A DNA stretch of 64,000 bases from UBA4738 sp002413305 (lineage in GTDB: Bacteria; Actinomycetota; UBA4738): assembly GCA_036847185.1 (NCBI GenBank), contig DAIUAM010000009.1, positions 20,927 to 84,926 of the forward strand, written 5' to 3'. This document shows positions 40,766 to 48,185 of this stretch, one piece after another. A model generated the notes under the pieces. The model did no database searches, was not told the origin of the DNA, and saw only the letters and a list, made by a program, of their open reading frames with translations. Numbering within the stretch: position 1 is the first letter of the stretch; every line of letters starts with the position of its first letter. The position numbers and the translations under genes were made by a program.

Positions 40766-41821
40766 ATGCAGATGACGAGACGCACCAGACGCCTTCAGAC
40801 GATGCGGCCGATCACCGCCGCGGTCCTCGCTATCTCCCTGGGCGTCGCCTCCTTCGCCGCCGCCGGCACCGCGGCGGCCCGCCCCTCGAAGCAGGATCTC
40901 GCCGCCGCGAAGGCGAAGCTCGATGCGCTCAACCAGCATCTCTCCCTCCTGGTCGAGGACTACAACCAGGCGAACATCGCCCTGCAGAAGGCCGAAGCGA
41001 GTCTCGCCGCCTCCCGTCTGGCGATGCAGCACGCGCAGGCGACCCAGCAGGCGGCTCGGGCTCAGCTGTCCGCCCGCGCTGCTCAGGCGTACGAGGGCGC
41101 CGGCTCCCAGATCGACATCCTCCTGGGGGCCCAGTCGCTGGCCCAGTTCTCCGACCGGCTCGAGTTCCTGAACACGATCGCCCAGAACGATACGGACACG
41201 GCGAACCGGGCACAGACCGCAGGGCAGCAGGCCCACCGCGCCTCTGAGGACCTGGCCAAGGCCGTCGCCGCGAAGGCCACCGCGCTGAAGTCCATCGGCG
41301 ACGAGAAAGCCCTGATAGTGGCCGGCATCGCCGACCAGCAGGCCCTCGTCCACAAGTACCAGATCGAACTCGCCAAGCCGGTCGTCAAGAAGGTGACGCC
41401 TGCGGTGGCCACCGGATCGGATGGGTCCGTCGGGTCCGGCTCGGGTGGAGGCGGGGCGCCGCCCCCCAGCTCGCGGGCCGGCATCGCCGTCCAGGCGGCG
41501 TTCTCCGTGATCGGCACGCCCTACGTGTGGGGCGGCTCCAGCCCCCAGACCGGCTTCGACTGCTCCGGCCTCACGATGTGGTCCTGGGCGCAGGCCGGCG
41601 TTGGCCTCCCGCACTCCGCAGCCGATCAGTACGCGGTGCTTCCCCACGTCGACCGCTCCGAGCTCCAGCCGGGGGACCTCCTGTTCTTCTACACGCCGAT
41701 CTCCCACGTGGCGATCTACGTGGGAGGCGGGATGGTCATCGAAGCGCACCATCCGGGTACGAGCGTCATGGAGGACGCCCCGGACTGGGCCAGCTACGTG
41801 GGCGCCGGCCGTCCCAGCTGA
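40766..41821 (+). CDS. Exported coiled-coil NlpC/P60 endopeptidase (RipA-like)
   Basis: 351 residues. Signal peptide AAVLAISLGVASFAAAGTAA. Residues 42-210 form long coiled-coil helices (KQDLAAAKAKLDALNQHLSL; LQKAEASLAASRLAMQHAQA), as in RipA and CwlO-type hydrolases. A Gly/Ser/Pro linker follows. The NlpC/P60 domain has FSVIGTPYVWGGSSPQTGFD, catalytic Cys in FDCSGLTMWSW, LQPGDLLFFYTPISHVAIYV with the His, and EAHHPG. It would cut peptidoglycan stem peptides during cell separation, with the coiled coil as a regulatory or FtsX-type contact domain. The nearby gene at 47072 shares the coiled-coil plan. Confidence 0.9.
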   Translation: MQMTRRTRRLQTMRPITAAVLAISLGVASFAAAGTAAARPSKQDLAAAKAKLDALNQHLSLLVEDYNQANIALQKAEASLAASRLAMQHAQATQQAARAQLSARAAQAYEGAGSQIDILLGAQSLAQFSDRLEFLNTIAQNDTDTANRAQTAGQQAHRASEDLAKAVAAKATALKSIGDEKALIVAGIADQQALVHKYQIELAKPVVKKVTPAVATGSDGSVGSGSGGGGAPPPSSRAGIAVQAAFSVIGTPYVWGGSSPQTGFDCSGLTMWSWAQAGVGLPHSAADQYAVLPHVDRSELQPGDLLFFYTPISHVAIYVGGGMVIEAHHPGTSVMEDAPDWASYVGAGRPS

Positions 41822-41833
41822 TCTCTCCCCCGC

Positions 41834-42706
41834 CTATGGCCGGGGACGGACTTCCACCTTCCCACCCGCGATCCGCGCTTCGAAGGCGGGCTGCGGCGCG
41901 GTGGCCGGCCCCTTCAGGATGCTGCCGTCCTCGAGCGAGAACGTGCTGCCGTGGCAAGGGCAGGTCACGGCGTCCCCGCCCCGGACCTCGCCGTCGGAGA
42001 GCGAGCACCCCATATGCGAGCAGCGGTCGGACAGCACCCGCACCTGTTCGTCCTGCCGGTACATCACCAGGCCGATCGCCCCGCCCGGACCGGCCACGGA
42101 GCCCCGGACCAGCTTCCCCTCGGGGAGCGCTTCGGCGTCCATGACCTTCTTCCACGACTTCGGCGCCACCTCGAACGCGGTCTGGTTCACACCCATGCCT
42201 CGCCCGAACGACAGGTGGCCTCCGAGGTAAGCCGAACCCGTCGTCACGCCCATCCCCAGCATGCCCCACGCGCGTCCTCTGGCCCGGTGGCCCTTCCGCC
42301 GCGATCGCCAGGAGAGGATCTGCAGCAGGAGGCCGGTCACGTTCGCCACGGCGTGGACGATGCCGACCCGCCGGATCTTCGGCCCGCCGTCCACCCAGTC
42401 CGAGAGGCCGGCCGCCGCCGTCGGGAGCGCGGAGAGGATCCCCAGCCCGGTGAGCCTGCGGGCGGCCCCCTCGCCTCCCCTCCCACCCAGCACATCCAGC
42501 ATCGAAGCGGACAGCCAGGCCCCGATCGTTACATCGGTGAGCAGGGGATGCAGCGGATGGCCGAGCCAGGTGCCCGACAGCAGGTCCTTCGCCTGGCTCT
42601 CGTTCGGCACGACCCTCTGCACGAGGTCGCGGACGGGCGCGGCGATGGGATCGAGCGCCTCCATCGATTCGAAACCTTCAGCCAGCCCTCGGAACAACGG
42701 CCTCAC
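41834..42706 (-). CDS. DUF2231 membrane domain fused to a Rieske [2Fe-2S] domain
   Basis: 290 residues. Residues 45-165 are a four-helix DUF2231 membrane domain (GHPLHPLLTDVTIGAWLSAS with its conserved histidines; IVHAVANVTGLLLQILSW). Residues 190-290 are a Rieske domain with both cluster motifs: C-S-H-M-G-C in LSDRCSHMGCSLSD and C-P-C-H-G in VTCPCHGSTFSLEDG. It is probably a membrane-bound electron-transfer protein. The GTG at 42706 follows GAGGTG. No cytochrome gene is adjacent, so the redox partner is unknown. Confidence 0.88.
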   Translation of the reverse strand: MRPLFRGLAEGFESMEALDPIAAPVRDLVQRVVPNESQAKDLLSGTWLGHPLHPLLTDVTIGAWLSASMLDVLGGRGGEGAARRLTGLGILSALPTAAAGLSDWVDGGPKIRRVGIVHAVANVTGLLLQILSWRSRRKGHRARGRAWGMLGMGVTTGSAYLGGHLSFGRGMGVNQTAFEVAPKSWKKVMDAEALPEGKLVRGSVAGPGGAIGLVMYRQDEQVRVLSDRCSHMGCSLSDGEVRGGDAVTCPCHGSTFSLEDGSILKGPATAPQPAFEARIAGGKVEVRPRP

Positions 42707-42850
42707 GATGCTGTCACCTCGTTTCCGTCACTGGGGGACCGGCTGAACGAAGGCTTCCCGCGAGCGCGTCGCGGAAACCCCGGTCGGCCGGATCGCGGTC
42801 AGGCTATCGCCGGGTGGGCCGGAAGTCGAACTCGCGACCGGCGGGCCGGG

Positions 42851-43243
42851 TCAACAGCTGGCCGCGGTGGGCAGGGCCGACAAGACCCGGTTCAGGGCGA
42901 TGTCCTCGTCGACGGCGTCGTTCGCCGCCATGGCCTGACGCCAGTCACCGAGGTCGGCCGCGAGGGCCGTCGCCTGGGTCGCCTTCACCGATTCGCCGGC
43001 TGCGGAGAGCGCGGTCGCGTCGCGTTCGAACCCGGCCCCGACCGTCTGGAGCCGCACGAGGCTCTGCGCGGTCGGCGATCCGGCACGGACCTCCGTCAGC
43101 GTCGTGGAGAGATCGGCGACGTGCGCGCAGAAGGCCGCGTCTTCGACCGATCTCGCAGGGTTCCCATGGCTCTGGGCCAGCCACAGCCCGGCCGAGAGCA
43201 TCAGGACGAACACGATCCCGAGCAATCCCACCGAACGACCCAT
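42851..43243 (-). CDS. Hypothetical membrane-anchored protein
   Basis: 130 residues, not recognised. One N-terminal helix (VGLLGIVFVLMLSAGLWLAQ) acts as anchor or signal sequence. The rest is mainly helical (SVEDAAFCAHVADLSTTLTE; RAGSPTAQSLVRLQTVGAGF), with cysteines near residue 40 and at the very end (PTAASC), which might pair. The ATG at 43243 is chosen; upstream in-frame sequence is low-complexity. It is divergent from the SHOCT protein gene across 65 bp. Confidence 0.6.
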   Translation of the reverse strand: MGRSVGLLGIVFVLMLSAGLWLAQSHGNPARSVEDAAFCAHVADLSTTLTEVRAGSPTAQSLVRLQTVGAGFERDATALSAAGESVKATQATALAADLGDWRQAMAANDAVDEDIALNRVLSALPTAASC

Positions 43244-43295
43244 CGTCCTGAAAGCATCGGCCGGTGCGAGGTGGTTCGTGAGCGGGCGATGCGAG

Positions 43296-43301
43296 TAGCA
43301 T
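43296..43301 (+). promoter_or_regulatory. -10 box of the SHOCT protein gene
   Basis: TAGCAT, 7 nt before the GTG at 43309. Leaderless type. Confidence 0.55.
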
Positions 43302-43308
43302 TCGCGCC

Positions 43309-44037
43309 GTGCACCGGGGGGATGGCTCGTTCGACCTGGCGCGGATCGTGCGCGAATCGTTGCTGGTGCTTCTGGCGGTGGCGGCATTGAGCGCCGCGCT
43401 GACCGTGGTGTTCCTTTCGATGCGCAGCGTCATGCGGATCGGTGGCGCGTGCGCGTCGGGTCAGACGCCGTTCGTGATCGCTCATCCATGTCCGAAGGGG
43501 ATCCCGCTGCTCATGGTCGGGGGCATCTGGTCGCTGTTCATCTTCGGCGGACTGTACGCGTGGCGGGCATCGAAAGACGGCATCCCGAGCCTGCTGCTGC
43601 TCGCATGGGCCGCGTTGTTCCTGTCGCTCGGGTGGAACTTCCTGTACTTCGGCATCCACCCGCCGGGTACCGGTGGGCTGGCGTGGGGCTGGCTGGTCTG
43701 CGCGGGGGTGTTCGCCCTGATGGGCGGACTGCCGCTGGTGGTCATGGTGCCCTCGATCGTGCGGGCCGCGCGAGGCCAGGAGGCGCCGAAGCTCGACTCC
43801 GGGCGGCTGGCCGTCCTTCGTGCCGCTGCGGCCCGCTCGGCCGGCGCGCCCGTCGCGGCCTCTGCGCCGGGGGCGGAGCTGTGGCGCACGGGCGCCTGGG
43901 AGGCGAACCCCTCGCGGCCCGGGGAGGTGGTCTCCGAGCTCGAACGGCTCGAGACCCTGCACCGTTCGGGCGAGCTGACCGACGACGAGTACCAAGCAGC
44001 CAAGCGCACGGTGCTCGGCTTGGAGGAGCACGGGTGA
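43309..44037 (+). CDS. Four-helix membrane protein with C-terminal SHOCT motif
   Basis: 242 residues. Hydrophobic segments at about 18-38, 67-85, 92-110 and 122-148. A cytoplasmic tail ends in SELERLETLHRSGELTDDEY followed by QAAKRTVLGL. That is the SHOCT motif, a short helical module often found at the ends of membrane proteins and thought to mediate oligomerisation. Function unknown. The GTG at 43309 has no ribosome binding site but a -10 box 7 nt before it. A tiny membrane protein gene overlaps its stop. Confidence 0.75.
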   Translation: MHRGDGSFDLARIVRESLLVLLAVAALSAALTVVFLSMRSVMRIGGACASGQTPFVIAHPCPKGIPLLMVGGIWSLFIFGGLYAWRASKDGIPSLLLLAWAALFLSLGWNFLYFGIHPPGTGGLAWGWLVCAGVFALMGGLPLVVMVPSIVRAARGQEAPKLDSGRLAVLRAAAARSAGAPVAASAPGAELWRTGAWEANPSRPGEVVSELERLETLHRSGELTDDEYQAAKRTVLGLEEHG

Positions 44038-44135
44038 TGCCGAACCTCCGCGGCTACTGGCTCGCGTTGCAGCTCGCGGCGATCGCCGTGGGGATCTGGG
44101 CGGGCGTGGCCGTGTTCAACGCCGTGACGCGCTGA
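44037..44135 (+). CDS. 32-residue single-helix membrane protein
   Basis: MPNLRGYWLALQLAAIAVGI, then WAGVAVFNAVTR: one transmembrane helix with short polar ends. The ATG shares its A with the TGA of the SHOCT gene (TGATG), and GGAGGA lies 10 nt upstream, so translation is probably coupled. Such tiny proteins often bind and modulate a larger membrane partner, here plausibly the SHOCT protein. Evidence is the coupling and composition only. Confidence 0.5.
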   Translation: MPNLRGYWLALQLAAIAVGIWAGVAVFNAVTR

Positions 44136-44182
44136 CCCAGGCAACCCCGCCTCGCCGACGGCCAGAGACGGTTCGACCACGA

Positions 44183-44214
44183 CGAAGGGACCCCCGATCC
44201 CGGAGGTCCCTTCG
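44183..44214 (-). terminator. Hairpin terminator downstream of groEL
   Basis: CGAAGGGACC (44183-44192), 12-nt loop, GGTCCCTTCG (44205-44214): a perfect 10-bp stem 28 nt after the groEL stop. No T-run follows on either strand, as is common for GC-rich actinobacterial terminators. It could also serve the convergent SHOCT operon. Confidence 0.65.
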
Positions 44215-44241
44215 GTGTCGTGCGAGGTGCTGGGTTCGGAC

Positions 44242-45876
44242 TTAGAAGTCCATGTCCCCCATGCCGCCACCGGGCATCCCGCCGCCCGGCATGGCCGGAG
44301 CCTTCTCCGGCTTGTCGGCGATGATCGCCTCGGTGGTAAGGAACAGGGCGGCGATCGACGCGGCGTTCTGCAGCGCGCTCCGCGTCACCTTGGCGGCGTC
44401 CACGATGCCGGCCTTGAACATGTCGACGTACTCGCCGGTGGCCGCGTTCAGGCCCCAGCCCGGGTCGAGGTTGCGGACCTTCTCGATGATCACGCCACCC
44501 TCGAGCCCCGCGTTGTGGGCGATCTGCTTGAGCGGCTCTTCCAGAGCGCGGCGAACCACCGCTGCCCCGGTCGCCTCGTCGCCGTCGAGGTCCAGCTTGT
44601 CCAGCGCGGCCTGCGCGGTCAAGAGCGCCACGCCGCCACCGGGGACGATGCCCTCCTCGACCGCGGCCTTCGTGGTCTGGACGGCGTCTTCGATCCGGTG
44701 CTTCTTCTCCTTGAGTTCGACCTCCGTGGCGGCGCCGACCTTGATGACGGCCACCCCGCCGGAGAGCTTCGCGAGCCGCTCCTGGAGCTTCTCGCGATCG
44801 TAGTCCGAGTCGGTCTTGTCGATCTCGGCCTTGATCTGGTTGATGCGGCCCTTGATGTCCTGCTCGCTGCCGCCGCCTTCGACCACCGTGGTCTCGTCCT
44901 TGGTGACGGTGATCTTGCGGGCGGTGCCGAGCAGGTCGAGCGAGGTGTTCTCGAGCTTCAGGCCGACCTCTTCGCTGATGACCTGGCCGCCGGTGAGGAT
45001 GGCCATGTCCTGCAGCATCGCCTTGCGGCGGTCGCCGAACCCCGGGGCCTTGACCGCGACCGACTTGAAGGTGCCGCGGATCTTGTTGACCACCAGGGTC
45101 GCGAGGGCTTCACCTTCGACGTCCTCGGAGATGACCACCAGCGGCTTGCCGGTCTGCATGACCTTCTCGAGGATCGGCAGGAGGTCCTTCACCGCGCTGA
45201 TCTTGGAGTTGGCGAGCAGGACGTACGGCTCCTCGATGACGGCTTCCATCCGCTCGGGGTCGGTGACGAAGTACGGCGAGATGTAGCCCTTGTCGAAGCG
45301 CATGCCCTCGACCAGGTCGAGCTCCATGCCGAAGGTCTGCGACTCCTCGACGGTGATGACGCCGTCCTTGCCGACCTTGTCCATGGCCTCGGCGATCTGT
45401 TCGCCGATCTCGTCGTCGGCGGCGGAGATGGAAGCGACGTGGGAGATGTCGTCCTTCTCCTCGATGTCCTTGGCCTGGGTCTTGATGGACTCGACCGCGC
45501 GGTCGACGGCCGCCTCGATGCCCCGCTTCAAGGCCATCGGGTTGGCGCCGGCGGCCACGTTGCGCAGGCCCTCGTGGACCATGGCCGCGGCGAGGACCGT
45601 GGCGGTCGTAGTGCCGTCACCGGCCACGTCGTCGGTCTTCTTGGCGACCTCCTTGACCAGCTCGGCCCCGATCTTCTCCTGGGGGTCTTCGAGCTCGATC
45701 TCCTTGGCGATGGAGACGCCATCGTTGGTGATGGTCGGCGCCCCCCACTTCTTCTCCAGAACGACGTTTCGCCCCTTCGGGCCGAGGGTGATGCGGACCG
45801 CGTTGGCGAGCTTGTCCATCCCTCGCTCGAGCGACCGCCGCGCCTCCTCGTCGAACGTGATGAGCTTGGCTGACAT
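44242..45876 (-). CDS. groEL: Chaperonin GroEL (60 kDa)
   Basis: 544 residues, full length. Canonical blocks: LITFDEEARRSLERGMDKLA, LGPKGRNVVLEKKWGAPTIT, VAGDGTTTATVLAAAMVHEG (ATP site with catalytic Asp), EVVLANSK-type apical region (EEPYVLLANSKISAVKDLLP), FGDRRKAMLQDMAILTGG, IVPGGGVALL, and the flexible G-G-M tail (MPGGGMPGGGMGDMDF). The tail is of the GGM type rather than His-rich, as in the essential GroEL2 of actinobacteria. No groES lies upstream. AAGGAGGAGG precedes the ATG at 45876. A CIRCE element overlaps the promoter, so HrcA control of heat shock expression is expected. Confidence 0.97.
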   Translation of the reverse strand: MSAKLITFDEEARRSLERGMDKLANAVRITLGPKGRNVVLEKKWGAPTITNDGVSIAKEIELEDPQEKIGAELVKEVAKKTDDVAGDGTTTATVLAAAMVHEGLRNVAAGANPMALKRGIEAAVDRAVESIKTQAKDIEEKDDISHVASISAADDEIGEQIAEAMDKVGKDGVITVEESQTFGMELDLVEGMRFDKGYISPYFVTDPERMEAVIEEPYVLLANSKISAVKDLLPILEKVMQTGKPLVVISEDVEGEALATLVVNKIRGTFKSVAVKAPGFGDRRKAMLQDMAILTGGQVISEEVGLKLENTSLDLLGTARKITVTKDETTVVEGGGSEQDIKGRINQIKAEIDKTDSDYDREKLQERLAKLSGGVAVIKVGAATEVELKEKKHRIEDAVQTTKAAVEEGIVPGGGVALLTAQAALDKLDLDGDEATGAAVVRRALEEPLKQIAHNAGLEGGVIIEKVRNLDPGWGLNAATGEYVDMFKAGIVDAAKVTRSALQNAASIAALFLTTEAIIADKPEKAPAMPGGGMPGGGMGDMDF

Positions 45877-45931
45877 GCCACCTCCTCCTTCTGTCCTGCT
45901 GGTGTCGATTCGCGAACGTACAGGGAGAATG

Positions 45932-45958
45932 CTAGCACTCAGGAGGCGGGACTGCTAA
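45932..45958 (-). promoter_or_regulatory. CIRCE element (HrcA operator) of groEL
   Basis: Arms CTAGCACTC (45932-45940) and GACTGCTAA (45950-45958) with a 9-bp spacer. This is the CIRCE layout, with one mismatch in each arm from TTAGCACTC and GAGTGCTAA. A TAGCAT -10 box (minus strand, 45929-45934) overlaps its edge, so bound HrcA would block the groEL promoter. It ends 44 bp before the -10 of the divergent PAC2 gene. Confidence 0.88.
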
Positions 45959-46001
45959 CCGAGGGTCTGGAGGAGCGCCACTCCGTCCGGGCCGCGGAAC
46001 G

Positions 46002-46007
46002 TATGCT
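46002..46007 (+). promoter_or_regulatory. -10 box of the PAC2 gene
   Basis: TATGCT, 7 nt before the GTG at 46015. It contains the ATG that could be mistaken for the start (46003). Confidence 0.55.
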
Positions 46008-46014
46008 CGGGTTC

Positions 46015-46872
46015 GTGCTGTATCGCGTGCAGCAGGAGCCCGAACTGCGTTCGCCCGTCCTGGTCACCGGGATCGAGGGTTGGGTCGACGCGGGCGCGGT
46101 GGGATCGGGGACGGCGATGCACATCGGCCAGCAGGCCGAGGTGTTGGTCACGTTCGACATCGACCAGCTCCTGGACTACCGATCCCGGCGACCGATCCTG
46201 GACGTGGTCGACGGCGCCATGAAGGAGATGACCTGGCCGGAGCTGGCGATCCGGTGGGTCCGGGCACCCGAGCGGGACGTCCTGGTGCTGACGGGACCGG
46301 AGCCGGATCTCCGATGGCACGAGTTCGGCGATGCCATCGCCGAGCTGGCGGGACGATTCCGGTTCGAAGCCTCCGTGTGCGTGGGCGCCATCCAAGCGGC
46401 CGTGCCTCACACCCGCCCGACGCCGGTGCTGGCCACGGCGTCGCGGCCCGGATTGCTCTCCGACGACAGCACGATCCCGGCCGGCCTCCTGCGCGTGCCC
46501 GCCGCGGCCATCAACGTGGTCGAGCTCCGGATGGGCGAGCTCGGGATCCCCAGCGTCGGCTTCTGGGGCCAGGTGCCCCACTACGCCGGCGGGCCCTATT
46601 ACGCGGGCATGCTGGCCGTCTTGGAGCGTGTGAGCCAGCACCTCGGCACCTCGTTCCCCGCCGGGGAGCTCGAGGAGCGCGCCCGGACCCAGCGGCAGGA
46701 GCTCGACGAAGCGGTCGCGGCCAGCCCCGAGGCCGTCGAGTACCTCACGCGGCTCGAAGAGATCGCCGACCAGGCGGGTGTCCCTTCCGGCGAGAGCATC
46801 GCCGCGGAGGTCGAACGCTTCCTGCGCGAGGCGAGTGAGGGCGGAGGCTCCTCACCCCTGCCCGGCAGCTAA
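46015..46872 (+). CDS. PAC2-family protein
   Basis: 285 residues from the GTG at 46015, giving the usual N-terminus L-Y-R-V-Q-Q-E-P-E-L followed by RSPVLVTGIEGWVDAGAVGS. Other family blocks: VTFDIDQLLDYRSRRPILDV, VLVLTGPEPDLRWHEFGDAI, and VGFWGQVPHYAGGPYYAGML. The ATG at 46003 would add four residues but lies inside the -10 box. PAC2 proteins are related to proteasome-assembly chaperones; in actinobacteria their role is not settled. It is divergent from groEL, with the CIRCE element between them. Confidence 0.85.
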   Translation: MLYRVQQEPELRSPVLVTGIEGWVDAGAVGSGTAMHIGQQAEVLVTFDIDQLLDYRSRRPILDVVDGAMKEMTWPELAIRWVRAPERDVLVLTGPEPDLRWHEFGDAIAELAGRFRFEASVCVGAIQAAVPHTRPTPVLATASRPGLLSDDSTIPAGLLRVPAAAINVVELRMGELGIPSVGFWGQVPHYAGGPYYAGMLAVLERVSQHLGTSFPAGELEERARTQRQELDEAVAASPEAVEYLTRLEEIADQAGVPSGESIAAEVERFLREASEGGGSSPLPGS

Positions 46873-47071
46873 CCGTTCGGCCGCGCCGGGGTCGAACGCG
46901 CGTTCGCTTGTCCGGCTGGCGCGAATCCCGCTTGCGTTGATAGGGTTTCGGCCACTCGACCCCATCGGGCCGCCGCCCCGGGCCACCCCACTCCCAACCC
47001 GTCGTTCGACGTCGGCTGCGTGGGCGGTCCCCGGCGGCGTGGAACGAACGCGACCGGAGGACGACAGGAGG

Positions 47072-48142
47072 ATGCGCATCGGGCGACGGGCGGACGGAAC
47101 GCTTCGGGCGACGCTCACCGTCATCGCGATGTTCGCCCTGGGAGCCCTAGGGCCGTCGCTCCGGGCCCCGACTGCCCGGGCCGATACGGCCGCGCAGATC
47201 AAGCAGGAGCAGGCGAAGCTCGACGCGCTGCTCGCGCAGGTCGCTTCGGCCCAGGCCCAGAGCGCGGCGCTGCAGCAGCAAGTGTCGGCGTTGCTCGTGC
47301 GGATCGACGGGACGCGGCGCCAGATCGAGGCCACCGGCGCCCAGCAGGCTGCGACACGGCAAAGAGAGGACGCGGCCCAGGGCCAGGTCGCGGCGGAACG
47401 AGCCTTGGTCGACCAACGGGCGGCAGAAGCCTACATGAACCCTCTCAGTTCCATCGATGTGATCCTCGGTTCGAGCTCGCTGGCCGACCTGCAGGACCGC
47501 GTGGCGTACGTCGGCGCCGTCGGCCAGAGCGACCGGGACCTGCTCAACAGCCTGGCGCAGGCCATCGCCGCCCTGGATGCCGCGCGCTCGCAACTGGCCA
47601 GCCAACAGTCCTCCCTTCAGGCGTCCCAGTCGTCCCTCAGCTCGGAGGCGGCCGATCTGACCGCCAGCCTGGCTCAGCAGCAAAGCCTGGTGGCGACATT
47701 GGGCCAGGACGTCCAGGACGCGCAGGCGCTCATCAAGGTCCTGACGACGAAGCGGGCTCGGGAGATCGCCGCCGCGAAGCTTCGGCAGGAGCATCCTCCG
47801 GCCCCTCCGGTCCCGCCACCTCCTCCTCCCCCACCGCCCACCGGGAGCGTGCAGGACATCATCGCGAGCGACTTCGCGCCGCTCGGGCAGACCACGGTCA
47901 CCCAAGCCCTGTGCGTGGCGGGCCGCGAGTCGGGCTTCAGCGCCAGCGCCGTCAACCCGTACAGCGGCGCGGGCGGCGTGTTCCAGTTCCTGCCGCAGAC
48001 CTGGCCGGGCGTGTCGGAGGCCGCGGGGTACGGAGGCCGGTCGGTCTTCGACGCTGCGGCGAACGTCGGCTCCGCGGAATGGGAAGTCGCCCACTTCGGC
48101 TGGTCCGACTGGCAGGGCGACGGGGCCTACTGCGGGTTCTGA
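47072..48142 (+). CDS. Exported coiled-coil protein with C-terminal lysozyme/transglycosylase-like domain
   Basis: 356 residues. Signal peptide (LTVIAMFALGALGPSLRAPT, cleavage after ARA). Residues 40-235 are a long coiled coil (KQEQAKLDALLAQVASAQAQ; LSSEAADLTASLAQQQSLVA), like the N-terminus of the RipA-like protein at 40766. A proline run follows. The last 85 residues match SLT/lysozyme-like folds: catalytic Glu in LCVAGRESGFSASAVNPYSG, then GGVFQFLPQTWPG. GGAGG and AGGAGG stand just before the ATG at 47072. A TAGGGT -10 at 46941 implies a leader of about 120 nt without a recognised riboswitch. It probably cuts glycan strands. Confidence 0.83.
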   Translation: MRIGRRADGTLRATLTVIAMFALGALGPSLRAPTARADTAAQIKQEQAKLDALLAQVASAQAQSAALQQQVSALLVRIDGTRRQIEATGAQQAATRQREDAAQGQVAAERALVDQRAAEAYMNPLSSIDVILGSSSLADLQDRVAYVGAVGQSDRDLLNSLAQAIAALDAARSQLASQQSSLQASQSSLSSEAADLTASLAQQQSLVATLGQDVQDAQALIKVLTTKRAREIAAAKLRQEHPPAPPVPPPPPPPPPTGSVQDIIASDFAPLGQTTVTQALCVAGRESGFSASAVNPYSGAGGVFQFLPQTWPGVSEAAGYGGRSVFDAAANVGSAEWEVAHFGWSDWQGDGAYCGF

Positions 48143-48168
48143 GCCCTCGGTCGAGCGGGTCGGGGTCG

Positions 48169-48174
48169 TAGACT
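48169..48174 (+). promoter_or_regulatory. -10 box of the amidohydrolase gene at 48186
   Basis: TAGACT, 11 nt before the ATG at 48186, the same hexamer as at mgtA. Leaderless or very short leader. Confidence 0.45.
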
Positions 48175-48185
48175 CCGCGCACCGA

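Noticed and set aside
46003..46014. ATG at 46003 as the start of the PAC2 gene.
   Set aside because: It is part of the TATGCT -10 box. The GTG at 46015 gives the usual PAC2 N-terminus.
46855..46885. CCCGGCAGCTAACCGTTCGG resembles the conserved 3' block of the c-di-AMP (ydaO) riboswitch, upstream of a cell-wall hydrolase gene.
   Set aside because: The other conserved blocks are missing, the match lies at the 3' end of the PAC2 coding region, and the probable -10 box of the downstream gene (46941) is after it.
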